A DNA stretch of 13,885 bases from an uncultured Collinsella sp. (GCA_902478825.1 CABSMK010000033.1:1-13885); one strand, 5' to 3'. Shown: positions 6,115 to 13,575, numbered from the stretch's first letter. Program-made: numbers and translations. The notes: generated from the sequence alone by a model not told the origin.

Positions 6115-7140
6115 ATGGCACAGAGCGCGAACATGGATGCGTCGGAGCTTGCACGCGATATCGCGGCCGGCCTGGCATCGGCAACGACGGCAACGGAGCG
6201 TGCGGCACTGGTGCCCGCAGAGCTCGTCGAGGCCATTCAGCAACTAAAAACCCAACGTGACGCGGTGATCCTGGCGCACTATTACGTGGCGCCCGAGGTG
6301 CAGGCCGTGGCTGATTACGTCGGCGACAGCTTCTACCTGGCCAAGCTCGCCAAGAGCCTGCCGCAGCAGACCATCGTGTTGTGCGGCGTGGAGTTTATGG
6401 GCGAGAGCGCCAAGCTGCTCAACCCCACCAAGACCGTGCTGCTGCCCGAGCCGGGCGCGGACTGTCCCATGGCGCACATGGTCAAGCACGAGACGGTCGA
6501 CGCGGCGCGCGCCGAGTACGGCGACGACCTGGCTGTCGTCTGCTACGTCAACTCCACGGTCGAGATCAAGAGCTGGAGCGACGTGTGCGTCACCAGCTCC
6601 AACGCCGTTAAGATCGTGTCCGAGCTGCCGCAGCAGCATGTCCTGTTCATTCCCGATCAAAACCTGGGACGCTTCGTAGCCGAGCAGGTGCCGCAAAAGC
6701 ACGTCATTCTCAACAACGGCTACTGCCCGCGCCATCACATCATCACCGTCGAGCAGATCGTCGACGCGACGGAGGCCCACCCCGACGCGCTCGTGCTGGC
6801 GCATCCTGAGTGCAAGGCCGACGTCCTGGCCGAGGCCGACTACATCGGCTCCACCGCCGGCATTATCAAGTACGCCGAGGAGTCCGACGCGAGCGAGTTC
6901 ATTATCGTGACGGTCCGCGGCGTGCTCTACGAGCTCGAGCGCCGCTGCCAGGGCACCGGCAAGAAGTTCTACTTCCCCGCGGTGCAGCCCACCTGCGTCA
7001 ACATGGATCTTATCACGCTCGAAAAGCTCGTGCGCTGCCTGGAGACGGGCGAGGGCGAGGTGCAGATCGGCGTGTCGGACGAGGCTGCCGACCAGGCCAA
7101 ACTTACGCTCGACCGCATGCTCGAGTACGCGGCGCGCTAA
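6115..7140 (+). CDS. nadA: Quinolinate synthase
   Basis: NadA condenses iminoaspartate with dihydroxyacetone phosphate to quinolinate, the second step of de novo NAD synthesis, using an oxygen-sensitive [4Fe-4S] cluster. The 341-residue protein shows the family motifs AHYYVAPEVQ (54-63), CGVEFMGESAK (90-100), YVNSTVEIKSWSDVCVTSSN (144-163) and STAGIIKY (246-253). The likely cluster ligands are C90, C204 (in GYCPRHH) and C294 (in QPTCVNMD); their spacing follows the B. subtilis type. ATG at 6115 is preferred over the in-frame TTG at 6112, because GAGGGG ends 5 nt before it. It is the first gene of nadA-nadB-nadC-niaR, downstream of a promoter with a palindromic operator. Confidence 0.97.
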   Translation: MAQSANMDASELARDIAAGLASATTATERAALVPAELVEAIQQLKTQRDAVILAHYYVAPEVQAVADYVGDSFYLAKLAKSLPQQTIVLCGVEFMGESAKLLNPTKTVLLPEPGADCPMAHMVKHETVDAARAEYGDDLAVVCYVNSTVEIKSWSDVCVTSSNAVKIVSELPQQHVLFIPDQNLGRFVAEQVPQKHVILNNGYCPRHHIITVEQIVDATEAHPDALVLAHPECKADVLAEADYIGSTAGIIKYAEESDASEFIIVTVRGVLYELERRCQGTGKKFYFPAVQPTCVNMDLITLEKLVRCLETGEGEVQIGVSDEAADQAKLTLDRMLEYAAR

Positions 7141-7143
7141 GCC

Positions 7144-7178
7144 AATGTGACATGAGGGACAGTCCCTTATGTCACATT
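7144..7178. repeat. Palindrome between nadA and nadB (REP-like)
   Basis: Arms 7144-7160 (AATGTGACATGAGGGAC) and 7162-7178 are reverse complements over 17 bp with a single G-T wobble and one central base. It starts 3 nt after the nadA stop and ends just before the nadB ribosome-binding site (7181-7190). There is no T-run, so it is unlikely to be a simple terminator. It shares the GGGACA core with the larger palindrome at 1683-1753. It may stabilise the nadA message or reduce nadB expression; both are inferred. Confidence 0.85.
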
Positions 7179-7196
7179 ACAAGGGAGAGGATTCCT

Positions 7197-8573
7197 GTGG
7201 AAACCAAACAATACCCCGACATGGAGTGCGACGTTGTCATTGCCGGCTGCGGCGTGGCGGGCCTGTACGCGGCCCTCAATCTGCCGACGAGCACGCGCGT
7301 GATCATGCTCTCCAAGGGCGCTGTCGACGAGTGCGACTCGATGCTCGCGCAGGGTGGCATCTGCGTGCTGCCCGAAGGCTCAGACTACGATGCCTTCTTT
7401 GAGGACACCATGCACGCCGGCCACTACGAGAACCGCCGCGAGAGCGTCGACATCATGATTCGCTCGAGCCGCTCGGTCATCAACGACTTGCTAGCGATGG
7501 GCGTGGACTTTGAGCGCAAGGCCGACGGCAGCCTCGACTTTACCCGCGAGGGCGCGCACAGCCGTCCGCGTATTGCCTTCCATGCCGACATTACGGGCAA
7601 GGAGATCACGACCAAGCTGCTCCAGGCCGTTCACAAGCTGGATAACGTGCAGATTTTGGAGCACGTGGCCATGACCGACATCCTGACGGGCGAGCGTGAT
7701 GGCGCCACGGTGTGCACCGGCGTCGTTGCCGTTTCCGTGGACGAGGACAACTCGGTTCGTCCCGCCGACGAGCTGGCAAACGCCGCCGAGGGCGTGCATG
7801 CCGGCGAGCCGTTTAAGATCCATGCCCGCCACACGCTGTGGGCGACGGGTGGTATCGGCGGCGTATACGACCATTCGACCAACTACCCGCAGCTCACGGG
7901 CGATGCCTGCTACATTGCTCAGGAGCATGGCATTAAGATGGAACACCTGGACTACGTGCAGATTCACCCCACGGGACTGTTCTCGCCGCAGCCGGGCCGC
8001 ACCTTCCTGATCAGCGAGAGCTGCCGCGGCGAGGGAGCGATTTTGCTCAACGCCGCCGGCGAGCGCTTTACCGACGAGCTTCAGCCGCGCGATGTGGTCG
8101 CCGCCGCTATTCGCGAGCAGATGAAGCAGGACGGCACCGAGCACGAGTGGCTGAGCTTTGCCCCCGTCGAGCGCGACGTGGTGACCGGGCACTTCGCCAA
8201 CATCCGCGCACGCTGCCTGGAGGACGGCCGCGACATCCTGGACGAGCCCATTCCCGTTACGCCCACGCAGCACTACTTTATGGGCGGCGTGTGGGTCGAC
8301 AAAGACGGCCGCACCTCGATGCCCGAGCTCTACGCCGCGGGCGAGACAGCCTGCAACGGCGTTCACGGCAAGAACCGACTTGCATCAAACAGCCTGCTCG
8401 AGGCACTGGTCTGGGGTCGTCGCGCCGCGTGGTACATGCGTACCGGCGAGTCGCTGGCCGTGGAGCGGGCGGGCGATCCCGCGCTCGATGGCCGTCATCG
8501 CGCGCTGAGCGCCGATACCCTGGCAATCGATGATTTGGCCCGTGCCGCCGGCACGCAGGCCGTGGAGGAGTAG
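7197..8573 (+). CDS. nadB: L-aspartate oxidase, short form
   Basis: NadB is the FAD flavoprotein that oxidises L-aspartate to iminoaspartate; in anaerobes fumarate can replace oxygen as acceptor. The protein is 458 residues. It has the Rossmann motif GCGVAG (17-22), LAQGGI (50-55), the substrate-site Glu in REGAHS (E118), HPTG (257-260), Arg in RGEGA (R278), the His in TQHYFMGG (H359) and the Arg in NRLASNSLLE (R394). GTG at 7197 is chosen because AAGGGAGAGG ends 6 nt upstream; the frame stays open before it without NadB similarity. The protein stops about 50 residues after the NRLASNSLLE motif and lacks most of the C-terminal helical domain present in E. coli NadB (about 540 aa). Its 3' end directly abuts nadC, so no missing piece lies beyond a frameshift. 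Confidence 0.95.
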   Translation: METKQYPDMECDVVIAGCGVAGLYAALNLPTSTRVIMLSKGAVDECDSMLAQGGICVLPEGSDYDAFFEDTMHAGHYENRRESVDIMIRSSRSVINDLLAMGVDFERKADGSLDFTREGAHSRPRIAFHADITGKEITTKLLQAVHKLDNVQILEHVAMTDILTGERDGATVCTGVVAVSVDEDNSVRPADELANAAEGVHAGEPFKIHARHTLWATGGIGGVYDHSTNYPQLTGDACYIAQEHGIKMEHLDYVQIHPTGLFSPQPGRTFLISESCRGEGAILLNAAGERFTDELQPRDVVAAAIREQMKQDGTEHEWLSFAPVERDVVTGHFANIRARCLEDGRDILDEPIPVTPTQHYFMGGVWVDKDGRTSMPELYAAGETACNGVHGKNRLASNSLLEALVWGRRAAWYMRTGESLAVERAGDPALDGRHRALSADTLAIDDLARAAGTQAVEE

Positions 8574-8576
8574 ACC

Positions 8577-9437
8577 ATGAATCCCATTACCATGAAGCTC
8601 GTCGTCGATGATCTGATTCTGCAGGCTCTGCGCGAGGACATTACCTTTGAGGACGTGAGCACGGCGAGTGTGTGCCCCACGGCGCGTCCCGCCACGGTGG
8701 AGCTTATCGCCAAGGCCGATGGCATCATCGCCGGCCTGGATGTGTTCGCTCGTACCTTTGAGCTGCTGGATTCGCAGAGCTCGGTGCTGTTTGATGTTAC
8801 TGATGGTGACGAGGTGCACGCCGGCGATCACGTGGGCCAGGTGCGCGGCGATGCGCGCGTGCTGCTTTCGGGCGAGCGCGTGGCGCTCAACTACCTGCAG
8901 CGCATGAGCGGTATCGCTACCTATACACACCAGATGGCCGCGGTGCTTGAGGGCACCAAGACCGTGCTCGTCGACACACGCAAGACCACGCCGGGCATGC
9001 GCGTCTTCGAGAAGGCCGCGGTCGAGATCGGTGGCGGTAGCAACCACCGTTACAACCTGTCGACGGCCGTCATGCTCAAGGACAACCACATCGATGCCGC
9101 CGGTGGTGTGACGCGTGCGATCGAGATGGCGCGCGCCCATGCATCGTTTACCACGACGGTCGAGATCGAGTGCGAAAACCTGGACATGGTGCGCGAGGCT
9201 GTGGGGGCCGGCGCCGACATCATCATGCTCGACAACATGTCCCACGACGATATGGCTGCCGCGATTGAGCTTATCGCCGGCCGCGCCAAGACCGAGTGCT
9301 CGGGCAACGTGGACGCCAGCAATATCCGCGCGCTCGCCGACCTGGGCGTTGACTTTATAAGCTCGGGAGCGCTGACGCACTCTGCGCCGATTCTCGATCT
9401 CTCGCTCAAGCACCTGCGTCTGCTGGACGGTAAATAA
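8577..9437 (+). CDS. nadC: Nicotinate-nucleotide pyrophosphorylase (quinolinate phosphoribosyltransferase)
   Basis: NadC converts quinolinate and PRPP to nicotinate mononucleotide, CO2 and pyrophosphate. The 286-residue length is normal. Conserved blocks are visible in order: LREDI (18-22), LSGERVALNYLQRMSGIAT (97-115), DTRKTTPGMR (133-142), GGGSNHR (152-158), KDNH (168-171), EIECEN (196-201), MLDN (217-220) and SSGALTHSA (262-270). They include the Arg, Lys and His residues that hold quinolinate and PRPP. The ATG at 8577 follows the nadB stop by 3 nt, and GGAGGAG ends 6 nt upstream within the end of nadB. Its TAA overlaps the ATG of niaR, so the last three genes are tightly coupled. Confidence 0.97.
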   Translation: MNPITMKLVVDDLILQALREDITFEDVSTASVCPTARPATVELIAKADGIIAGLDVFARTFELLDSQSSVLFDVTDGDEVHAGDHVGQVRGDARVLLSGERVALNYLQRMSGIATYTHQMAAVLEGTKTVLVDTRKTTPGMRVFEKAAVEIGGGSNHRYNLSTAVMLKDNHIDAAGGVTRAIEMARAHASFTTTVEIECENLDMVREAVGAGADIIMLDNMSHDDMAAAIELIAGRAKTECSGNVDASNIRALADLGVDFISSGALTHSAPILDLSLKHLRLLDGK

Positions 9438-9982
9438 TGGACGCCCGCGAGCGTCGTCGTGCCATCATGGGCGTGCTCGAGGGAGCCAAGGAGCCCGTTT
9501 CGGGCAGCGCACTTGCCCGCGAGGTTGGAGTGAGCCGCCAGATTGTCGTGCAAGACATTGCCCTGCTGCGTGCCGATGGGCACGATATCGTGGCGACCAA
9601 TCGCGGCTACGTGCTGCAGGAGGCCCCCAGCAGCCCCGCCGTGCCCACGCGCCTGGTCAAGGTGCACCATGGCGTGGAGCAGGCAGGTGACGAGCTCACG
9701 AGCATCGTCGACGCCGGAGGCGCCGTGCTCAACGTGATCGTCAATCACCGCGTGTACGGTAAGATCACGGCCGACCTGGACATCCGCAATCGTCGCGATG
9801 TTGAGCGCTACCTGCACGATATCGAGAGCGGCAAGAGTTTCCCGCTACTAACGGTGACGAGCGGCTATCACTTCCATCGCATCGCGGCGGAGGACGAGCA
9901 AACCCTCGACGAGATCGAGGCGATGCTCAAGGAGAAAGGCTACCTAGCAGACTTGATGCCCTACGAAGATGATTTGTCCTAG
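9437..9982 (+). CDS. niaR: NiaR-type transcriptional repressor of NAD biosynthesis (HTH plus 3H domain)
   Basis: NiaR (formerly YrxA) represses niacin and NAD synthesis genes when it binds niacin. The 181-residue protein has an N-terminal winged helix (about 7-62, SGSALAREVGVSRQIVVQDI) and a C-terminal 3H domain (about 72-170). Candidate metal ligands are H78, E86, H145 and H147; the spacing is that of the nickel site I recall for Thermotoga TM1602. The gene overlaps nadC by one base (TAATG) and has no strong ribosome-binding site of its own, so it depends on translational coupling. Being the last gene of the operon it presumably controls, it would act as an autoregulator through the palindrome at 6030-6073. 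Confidence 0.93.
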   Translation: MDARERRRAIMGVLEGAKEPVSGSALAREVGVSRQIVVQDIALLRADGHDIVATNRGYVLQEAPSSPAVPTRLVKVHHGVEQAGDELTSIVDAGGAVLNVIVNHRVYGKITADLDIRNRRDVERYLHDIESGKSFPLLTVTSGYHFHRIAAEDEQTLDEIEAMLKEKGYLADLMPYEDDLS

Positions 9983-9991
9983 CACATAAGC

Positions 9992-10031
9992 AAAAGGAGG
10001 CCTCCGCGGCGATGCGGAGGCCTCCTTTTTT
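9992..10031 (+). terminator. Strong rho-independent terminator of the nad operon
   Basis: Arms 9992-10007 (AAAAGGAGGCCTCCGC) and 10014-10029 pair perfectly over 16 bp with a 6-nt loop, followed by T at 10030-10031, giving a T6 run (10026-10031). It begins 9 nt after the niaR stop. On the minus strand the stem also ends in TTTT, so it may terminate the convergent ferredoxin message too. Confidence 0.92.
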
Positions 10032-10070
10032 GTGCACGGTGTACTTTTGAGTGTGCAGGTGGGGGAGTTG

Positions 10071-10256
10071 TTACTCCTCGACGATCTCGGTGATCGCGCC
10101 AGCGGGGCAAGCGTCCTGGCAAGCGCCACAGGCGACGCAGGAGTCCTCGTCAGCGACGGTAGCGACGTCCTGGAGCTCCAGAACGCCAGCGGGGCAGGAG
10201 TCGACGCAAACGCCACAAGCGATGCACTCGTCGGCATCAATTACGGGATGAGCCAT
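10071..10256 (-). CDS. 2[4Fe-4S] ferredoxin
   Basis: This 61-residue clostridial-type ferredoxin is a small soluble electron carrier for hydrogenase, oxidoreductases and radical enzymes. Two clusters are encoded: C11, C14, C17 with C50, and C40, C43, C46 with C21 (CxxCxxCxxxCP twice). Length is typical. The start is the ATG at 10256 with AGAGAGG 8 nt upstream; an in-frame open stretch further upstream has no ferredoxin character. It is transcribed towards the nad operon and shares its terminator region. The neighbours do not tell which enzyme it serves. Confidence 0.95.
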   Translation of the reverse strand: MAHPVIDADECIACGVCVDSCPAGVLELQDVATVADEDSCVACGACQDACPAGAITEIVEE

Positions 10257-10317
10257 GGTAGTTTCCTCTCTGTTGACCGACGCTACAGGCGATGCGCGCC
10301 GGTTTGATTCGGGCAAA

Positions 10318-10345
10318 AACATACCACGGGAGCGACCGTTTGCAA
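10318..10345 (-). promoter_or_regulatory. Candidate ferredoxin promoter
   Basis: On the minus strand, TTGCAA (10345-10340) and TATGTT (10323-10318) are separated by 16 bp. Each matches the consensus at 4 of 6 positions. It lies about 60 nt upstream of the ferredoxin start, at a reasonable distance. The match is weak. Confidence 0.35.
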
Positions 10346-10480
10346 TACCCTCTGGCCGGCATCTTCATACCGTTCGCCGAGTATGCCAAGGCTTACTAAA
10401 AAACGTGCAGGTGGGGCCGTTGAGCTGCGCAAATGTTAGCTAAAGGTGACTTGAAATATTGAGCTATTGAGCGAGCTTTT

Positions 10481-10526
10481 GGAAAGCGCATCCCGTTATT
10501 TAGCCGTGAAACGGGTCGCGCTTTCC
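10481..10526. repeat. Imperfect hairpin upstream of dnaK
   Basis: Arms 10481-10497 (GGAAAGCGCATCCCGTT) and 10510-10526 are reverse complements at 15 of 17 positions, with a 2-nt internal mismatch and a 12-nt loop. No T-run follows on either strand, so it is not a normal terminator. Its sequence differs from the GGGACA palindromes elsewhere. Role unknown. Confidence 0.7.
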
Positions 10527-10664
10527 CCCGGGGTCGCCTCAAGCCACCCCATGCGGCCTCGGGCCCAAACCTCAGCCATCTCTACATAGATCTCGATAGA
10601 TTTGCCGAGAACTCAATCAGTGCGTCTACCTGCGCATTTGTGAACCTAAACTCTCAGCAATAAG

Positions 10665-10699
10665 AAATCTTATATGAATTGACTTAGATTTTGTATATT
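10665..10699 (+). promoter_or_regulatory. Probable dnaK promoter region with imperfect inverted repeat
   Basis: This is an AT-rich island in a GC-rich genome. TATATT at 10694-10699 is the best -10 candidate; no good -35 lies at the proper distance, and TTGACT at 10679-10684 is too close. AAATCTTA (10665-10672) and TTAGATTT (10684-10691) form an imperfect inverted repeat that could bind a regulator. Predicted leader about 95 nt. Confidence 0.4.
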
Positions 10700-10800
10700 C
10701 CGGCCCATAAGGGGATACACTACATCCTGAAAGACAAGCCGAAACACCGCGCGGCAGACCGCCGAGTCGGTGCAAACGCACAAGAGAGAGGGAATTTCTA

Positions 10801-12693
10801 ATGGGCAAGATTCTTGGTATCGACCTTGGTACTACTAACTCCGCAATGGCCGTTCTCGAGGGCGGTTCTCCGACCATTATCGTGAACGCCGAGGGCGACC
10901 GCACCACCCCGTCCGTCGTGGGCTTCCGTGCCGACGGCGACCGTGTCGTGGGTAAGGCCGCTAAGAACCAGGCTGTCACCAACCCCAAGAACACCGTGTT
11001 CTCCATCAAGCGCTTCATGGGCCGCAAGTACTCCGAGTGCACCTCCGAGATCAAGACCGTGCCGTATGAGGTCAAGGAGGGCCAGGGTGGCCGCGCCGTC
11101 GTCGACATCGAGGGCAAGGATTACACCGCCGAGCAGGTGAGCGCCATGACGCTCGCAAAGATGAAGGCCGACGCCGAGAAGTATCTGGGCGAGACCGTCA
11201 CCGACGCCGTCATCACCGTCCCGGCCTACTTCAACGACGCCCAGCGTCAGGCCACCAAGGACGCCGGTAAGATCGCCGGCCTCAACGTCAAGCGTATCGT
11301 CAACGAGCCGACCGCTGCTGCTTTGGCCTATGGCCTGGACAAGCAGGGCACCGACCAGCGCATCCTGGTCTTCGACCTGGGCGGCGGCACCTTCGACGTC
11401 TCCATCCTCGACCTTGCCGACGGCGTGTTTGAGGTCCTGTCCACCTCGGGCGACAACCACCTGGGCGGCGACGACTGGGACCAGCGCGTCATCGACTGGA
11501 TGGCCGATAAGTTCCAGCAGGAGAACGGTGTCGACCTGCGTCAGGACCCCATGGCCCTGCAGCGTCTGAAGGAGGCCGCCGAGAACGCCAAGAAGGAGCT
11601 CTCCGCCGCCCAGCAAACCACCATCAACCTGCCGTTCATTACCATGAACCAGTCCGGCCCGCTGCACCTCAACTACACGCTGACCCGCGCCGAGTTCGAG
11701 AAGATCACCCGTGACCTGCTCGAGCGCTGCAAGCAGCCTGTCACCAACGCCCTGCGCGACGCCAAGCTTAAGCTCTCCGATCTGACCGAGGTCATCCTCG
11801 TCGGCGGCTCCACCCGTATGCCCGCCGTCCAGGAGCTCGTCAAGACCATGACCGGCAAGCAGCCCAACATGTCCGTGAACCCCGATGAGGTCGTTGCCGA
11901 CGGCGCTGCCGTCCAGGGCGGCGTGCTCACCGGCGACGTCGAGGGCATCCTGCTGCTTGACGTTACCCCGCTGTCGCTGGGCGTCGAGACCATGGGCGGC
12001 ATCATGACCAAGATGATTGACCGCAACACCACGATCCCGACCTCCAAGACCGAGGTCTACTCCACCGCTGCCGACAACCAGACCAGCGTCGAGATCAACG
12101 TGCTCCAGGGCGAGCGCGAGCTTGCCCGCGACAACAAGTCGCTCGGTAAGTTCCAGCTGACCGGCATCCCGGCTGCCCGCCGCGGCGTGCCGCAGATCGA
12201 GGTCACCTTCGACATCGACGCCAACGGTATCGTCAAGGTCTCCGCTAAGGACAAGGGCACCGGCAAGGAGCAGCAGATCACCATTTCTGGTTCCACCGCT
12301 CTGTCCGACGACGAAGTCGATCGCATGGTCAAGGACGCCGAGGCTCATGCCGAGGAGGACAAGAAGCAGAAGGAAGAGGTCGAGGTCCGCAACCAGACCG
12401 ACAGCCTGTGCTACTCCACCGAGCAGACCCTCAACGAGCTGGGCGACAAGGTTTCCGCCGACGTGAAGTCCAAGGCCGAGACCGCTATCGCCGACGCCAA
12501 GAAGGCGCTCGAGGGCTCTGACGTCGAGGCCATCAAGGCCGCCGGCGAGTCCCTGCAGTCTGTGGCCTACGAGCTGGCCCAGGTTGTCTACGCCGACGCT
12601 CAGCAGCAGACTGACGGTGCCGCCGGTGCCCAGCCTGCCGACGATGACGTTGTCGACGCCGACTACGAGGTTGTGGACGACGAGGACAAGTAA
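10801..12693 (+). CDS. dnaK: Chaperone DnaK (Hsp70)
   Basis: This 630-residue ATP-dependent chaperone works with GrpE and DnaJ. The ATPase domain (1-360) shows GIDLGTTNS (6-14), VITVPAYFNDAQRQATKDAG, VNEPTAAALAYG, VFDLGGGTFDVS and VGGSTRMPAV. The substrate-binding domain follows (LLDVTPLSLGVET, NTTIPTSK, FDIDANGIVKVSAKDKGTGK). The C-terminal tail is acidic (DDDVVDADYEVVDDEDK), as usual in bacterial DnaK. The ATG at 10801 has an AGAGAGAGGG ribosome-binding site. Residues about 78-101 form an insertion of roughly 22 residues relative to mycobacterial and Bacillus DnaK as I remember them, in the place where E. coli DnaK has one. The codon choice (C-ending codons almost throughout) indicates high expression. 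grpE follows after 2 nt. Confidence 0.98.
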   Translation: MGKILGIDLGTTNSAMAVLEGGSPTIIVNAEGDRTTPSVVGFRADGDRVVGKAAKNQAVTNPKNTVFSIKRFMGRKYSECTSEIKTVPYEVKEGQGGRAVVDIEGKDYTAEQVSAMTLAKMKADAEKYLGETVTDAVITVPAYFNDAQRQATKDAGKIAGLNVKRIVNEPTAAALAYGLDKQGTDQRILVFDLGGGTFDVSILDLADGVFEVLSTSGDNHLGGDDWDQRVIDWMADKFQQENGVDLRQDPMALQRLKEAAENAKKELSAAQQTTINLPFITMNQSGPLHLNYTLTRAEFEKITRDLLERCKQPVTNALRDAKLKLSDLTEVILVGGSTRMPAVQELVKTMTGKQPNMSVNPDEVVADGAAVQGGVLTGDVEGILLLDVTPLSLGVETMGGIMTKMIDRNTTIPTSKTEVYSTAADNQTSVEINVLQGERELARDNKSLGKFQLTGIPAARRGVPQIEVTFDIDANGIVKVSAKDKGTGKEQQITISGSTALSDDEVDRMVKDAEAHAEEDKKQKEEVEVRNQTDSLCYSTEQTLNELGDKVSADVKSKAETAIADAKKALEGSDVEAIKAAGESLQSVAYELAQVVYADAQQQTDGAAGAQPADDDVVDADYEVVDDEDK

Positions 12694-12695
12694 TC

Positions 12696-13538
12696 ATGTC
12701 CGCCCGTAAAGCTCGCACGGAGGCGGCTGCCGCTGGCGCCGCCCCCGTTGACTCTGAGGAGAAGGACGTGAAGATTCCCGTAGAGGCCGTCGACGATACC
12801 GAGGCCAACGAGGCCGAGGCCGCCGAGGCTGCCGAGAACCAGGTAGAGGATTCCAACAAGGAGGCGACGATGACCGAGGACGAGATGGTGGAAGCTGCTA
12901 TCCGCGCCGGTGAGGAAGCCGCCGACAACGACTTTAAGCTCAAGTTCGAGCAGGCCCAAAAGGAGCTTGCCGACGTGCGCAATGAGCTCGACGCTGCGGC
13001 AGAGGCTCAGAAGGCCGCCGAGGACAAGGCGAAGGACGCTACCGAGCGCACCGCCCGCCTGCAGGCCGACTGGGAGAACTTCCGTCGCCGCACCGCCAAC
13101 GAGCGCCTTGCCGAGCGCGAGCGCGCGACCGAGAAGCTTGTCACCGCGCTGTTGCCGGTGATTGACGATATCGAGCGCGCGATCGACCATGCCCGCAGCC
13201 AAGAGCTTTCCGACGACTTTAAGCAGTTCGTCGATGGCGTTGACGCGGTACATGCCAAGCTGCTCGATGTGTTTGCGCACGAGGGCGTTGAGCCCATCGA
13301 CCCCAAGGGTGAGGCGTTTGATCCGCTTGAGCATCAGGCTGTGGGTCGCGTCGAGGACGCATCGCAGTACGACGAGACCGTCAACGACGTGTACCAGAAG
13401 GGCTACCGCATGGCGGATCGCATCCTGCGCTCCGCGATGGTGACGGTGACCTACGGTGGCGAGAAGCGCCCCGCACCGGAGCCCGAAGCGGCGCCCGAGG
13501 ATGCCGCGGCCGATACGGCCGAGAGCACCGAGGAGTAA
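12696..13538 (+). CDS. grpE: GrpE, nucleotide exchange factor of DnaK
   Basis: GrpE releases ADP from DnaK. From the ATG at 12696 the protein has 280 residues. It begins with an acidic, Ala/Glu-rich, probably disordered section (1-75), then a long coiled coil (80-140, including ADWENFRRRTANE at 124-136), LLPVIDDIERAI (152-163), and the beta-wing domain with GEAFDPLEHQAV (205-216) and VYQKGYRMADRILRSAMV (232-249). A further acidic tail (257-280) ends it. The first ATG lies 2 nt after dnaK. A second ATG at 12870 (Met59) has a near-perfect AAGGAGG 5 nt upstream and would give a 222-residue GrpE, closer to the usual length. Either or both starts may be used. A hairpin follows the gene. Confidence 0.95.
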   Translation: MSARKARTEAAAAGAAPVDSEEKDVKIPVEAVDDTEANEAEAAEAAENQVEDSNKEATMTEDEMVEAAIRAGEEAADNDFKLKFEQAQKELADVRNELDAAAEAQKAAEDKAKDATERTARLQADWENFRRRTANERLAERERATEKLVTALLPVIDDIERAIDHARSQELSDDFKQFVDGVDAVHAKLLDVFAHEGVEPIDPKGEAFDPLEHQAVGRVEDASQYDETVNDVYQKGYRMADRILRSAMVTVTYGGEKRPAPEPEAAPEDAAADTAESTEE

Positions 13539-13543
13539 TTGAG

Positions 13544-13575
13544 AAGGGCCCCGGGGCAACACCCGGGGCCCTTTC
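13544..13575 (+). terminator. GC-rich hairpin between grpE and dnaJ, terminator or attenuator
   Basis: Arms 13544-13555 (AAGGGCCCCGGG) and 13562-13573 pair perfectly over 12 bp with a 6-nt loop. The following T-run is short (CCTTTCTGG), so termination is probably partial. It may lower dnaJ expression relative to dnaK-grpE. Confidence 0.65.

Larger units (their letters stand above)
10346..10800. other. Non-coding region between ferredoxin and dnaK
   Basis: No convincing gene lies here in either direction. It contains a tandem TATTGAGC repeat (10457-10472), an imperfect hairpin (10481-10526), a GC-rich stretch (10526-10575) and then an AT-rich section (10645-10700) that probably holds the dnaK promoter. 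The dnaK ribosome-binding site is AGAGAGAGGG at 10783-10792. I found neither the HspR site CTTGAGT-N7-ACTCAAG nor a CIRCE element; ACTCAAT near 10610 is only an isolated half-site. Confidence 0.7.

Noticed and set aside
6810..7196. Extension of the nadB frame back into nadA
   Set aside because: It overlaps nadA in another frame, is Arg-rich and has no NadB similarity; GTG at 7197 has a good ribosome-binding site.
6244..9413. Long minus-strand open frames opposite nadA, nadB and nadC
   Set aside because: All are shadows of clearly recognised genes; the products lack recognisable motifs.
10457..10472. Tandem TATTGAGC repeat as a regulatory site
   Set aside because: Two copies of an 8-mer in an AT-rich stretch are weak evidence and sit far from the likely promoter.
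10600..10625. Possible HspR (HAIR) site ACTCAAT
   Set aside because: Only one half matches; the sequence 7 nt upstream does not match CTTGAGT.
10798..12348. Long open frame (516 codons) antisense to dnaK
   Set aside because: It exactly shadows dnaK, whose C-ending, GC-rich codons suppress stops on the opposite strand. The product is a low-complexity Leu/Gly/Val/Asp string with no domain.
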